From: Melieria omissa
Lineage: Eukaryota > Arthropoda > Insecta > Diptera > Ulidiidae
DNA: 64,000 nt
Assembly: GCA_963971225.1 (NCBI GenBank)
Contig: OZ020270.1
Span: forward strand, 70,004,932 to 70,068,931
Reading direction: 5' to 3'
Shown: one piece after another, positions 63,108 through 64,000 of the stretch
How the letters are laid out: each line of letters begins with the position of its first letter
How positions within the stretch are numbered: position 1 is the stretch's first letter
Translations under genes and position numbers: made by a program
Notes under the pieces: generated by a model
Told to the model about the DNA's origin: nothing
The model's database searches: none
What the model saw: only the letters and a program-made list of their open reading frames with translations

Positions 63108-64000
63108 ATGGTTAAACTGGAGCTGCTGAAGGTTGACCAGCTGAAGAAGGAGCTGGCTGCCTGGAATTTGCCGACTGCTGGCGGTAAGGTGGAGTTGCAG
63201 CTGCGCTTGCGAGAGGCGTGTGAATCACGAGGCATCGATTGGGCTGCACACGAGTTCGGGACGCAGGAACAGGAGGCGTCGGCCAAAGTGGAGGAATCGC
63301 CTGCGGGTGCTGCGTCGATGCAAAATACGACTGCAGCGGCTGCGCCACCACAAGCAATGGACATGAGCCAGCTTATGGTTGCAATGAGAGGCATGTTTCA
63401 GGAAACTTCTGCGAAAATTGAGAATGTTTCGAAAGTCGTGAAAATCGCGAAATGTCGGCGCAAATGGCAACGAAACTGGAAACCGCGAATCAGGAACTTT
63501 CGGCGCAAATGGCAGCCAAACTGGAAACCACGAATCAGGAAATTTCGGCAAAAATCGAAACGACGAATCAAGAAATAGCAAGAATGGAAACGGCGACCCG
63601 GGAAATATCGGAGCAAATGGAAGCGTGCAACCGAGAAATGGCGACAAATTCTGCGCGCATAGAGCAGAAGGTGGAGGAAATTTCCGATAGACTGAACGGG
63701 AAAGTTGAGCATCTCGAGACGCGAATGGACAAATGGGATAAACGAGTTGACAGTCTGGAGGAGCGGCTTAAAGAGTTACAGCTGCGAGCAAGAGTGCAGT
63801 CGGTTGAGGAAAGTTTTGCCATAGCAGTGCCTACTTATGATGGTACTACGTCGTTCGACACATTCAAACTACAATTCGATATGGCTGCTTTGGAGAGTCA
63901 GTGGACCGATGTTAGGAAAGGTCGGAGACTGATACTGGCTCTAAGAGGTCCGGCGGCTGAGGTAATAAAAACAGTTCCGGAAAGTTTGAGAGGTGATTAC
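63108..64000 (+). pseudogene. gag: Gypsy-4 Gag, SAP-like and coiled-coil region (partial)
   Basis: ATG 63108. Residues 1-40 repeat the SAP-like motif of Gypsy-3 (LLKVDQLKKELAAWNLPTAG). A frameshift near 63430 moves the coiled coil into another frame, where a 45-bp unit is repeated (63457-63546, encoding 15-residue repeats of the type SAQMAAKLETTNQE), then a partial third unit. The capsid start (VPTYDGTTSFDTFKLQFDMA, LALRGPAAEVIKTVPE) follows and is open to the window end, covering the place where Gypsy-3 is broken. Confidence 0.85.

Larger units (their letters stand above)
62610..64000 (+). mobile_element. Gypsy-4: 5' part of a Ty3/gypsy element (runs off the window)
   Basis: Same family as Gypsy-3 and opposite in orientation. 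It has the 5' LTR, a primer site and most of gag up to the window end. Inserted in the P-like transposase; the target duplication cannot be checked because the other end is outside. Confidence 0.92.

Overview
The window looks like nuclear DNA from an insect, most likely a fly, and is almost entirely transposable elements nested in one another. No ordinary host gene, rRNA, tRNA gene or CRISPR array is visible. The insect call rests on the mix of families: BEL/Pao and Ty3/gypsy LTR elements with tRNA-Tyr, tRNA-Leu and tRNA-Lys primer sites, an env-bearing gypsy-type element (errantivirus), piggyBac, mariner, hAT, a Transib-like element, Helitron, non-LTR elements and a P-element-like THAP/transposase gene. 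A tephritid-type fly is plausible but is inference.

Left block (1-21775). The oldest layer is a minus-strand BEL/Pao element (BEL-2, gag at 19625-21007), hit by a deleted mariner (19845-20463, TA duplication) and by a piggyBac-like element (TTAA at 19621-19624; its other end lies outside the window). The piggyBac was then hit in its coding region by Gypsy-1 (782-10247, target duplication AAGGC) and upstream of its start codon by BEL-1 (10875-19098, target duplication CCCCC). Gypsy-1 has unusually long LTRs (1.86 kb and 2.19 kb), and its right LTR carries a 244-bp TTAA MITE whose empty site survives in the left LTR. BEL-1 has LTRs that look identical and a nearly intact polyprotein. It also has an extra downstream ORF that repeats its own zinc-knuckle plus protease module with an altered protease active site.

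Middle block (21775-47720). A CR1/Jockey-like LINE (LINE-1) is followed by a puzzling segment with seven GGTAAGT motifs and a tRNA-Tyr primer site. Next come minus-strand BEL fragments (BEL-5 and BEL-3, possibly one shattered element). These are interrupted by a hAT remnant, a 940-bp TA-flanked element with six copies of a GTAAGGTGCCAC-like motif, Gypsy-2, a Helitron helicase end, LINE-2, and the young Gypsy-3 (40280-45450, target duplication ATAT, about four LTR differences). A plus-strand BEL integrase and LTR (BEL-4) ends the block.

Right block (47720-64000). A P-element-like gene has a first THAP half-exon near 47998. The second half-exon and the transposase region are at 60867-62609. Its putative first intron holds a mariner and a full-length errantivirus, Gypsy-5 (50016-60538, target duplication TGCA), with gag, pol and env, all broken. 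Gypsy-5's gag carries a truncated LINE, and its 3' LTR carries a 2.1-kb Transib-like element with CACAGTG ends, itself hit by a mariner. The P-like coding region also holds a 724-bp TTAA-flanked MITE and is cut off by Gypsy-4, which runs off the window end.

LTR elements in the left and middle blocks are nearly all on the minus strand; those at the right end are on the plus strand. This is a decaying nested repeat region of the kind found in heterochromatin or small-RNA source loci. The most unusual items are the Transib-like element with RSS-like asymmetric ends, the BEL-1 accessory ORF, and the P-like gene with a retrovirus-like element in its intron.
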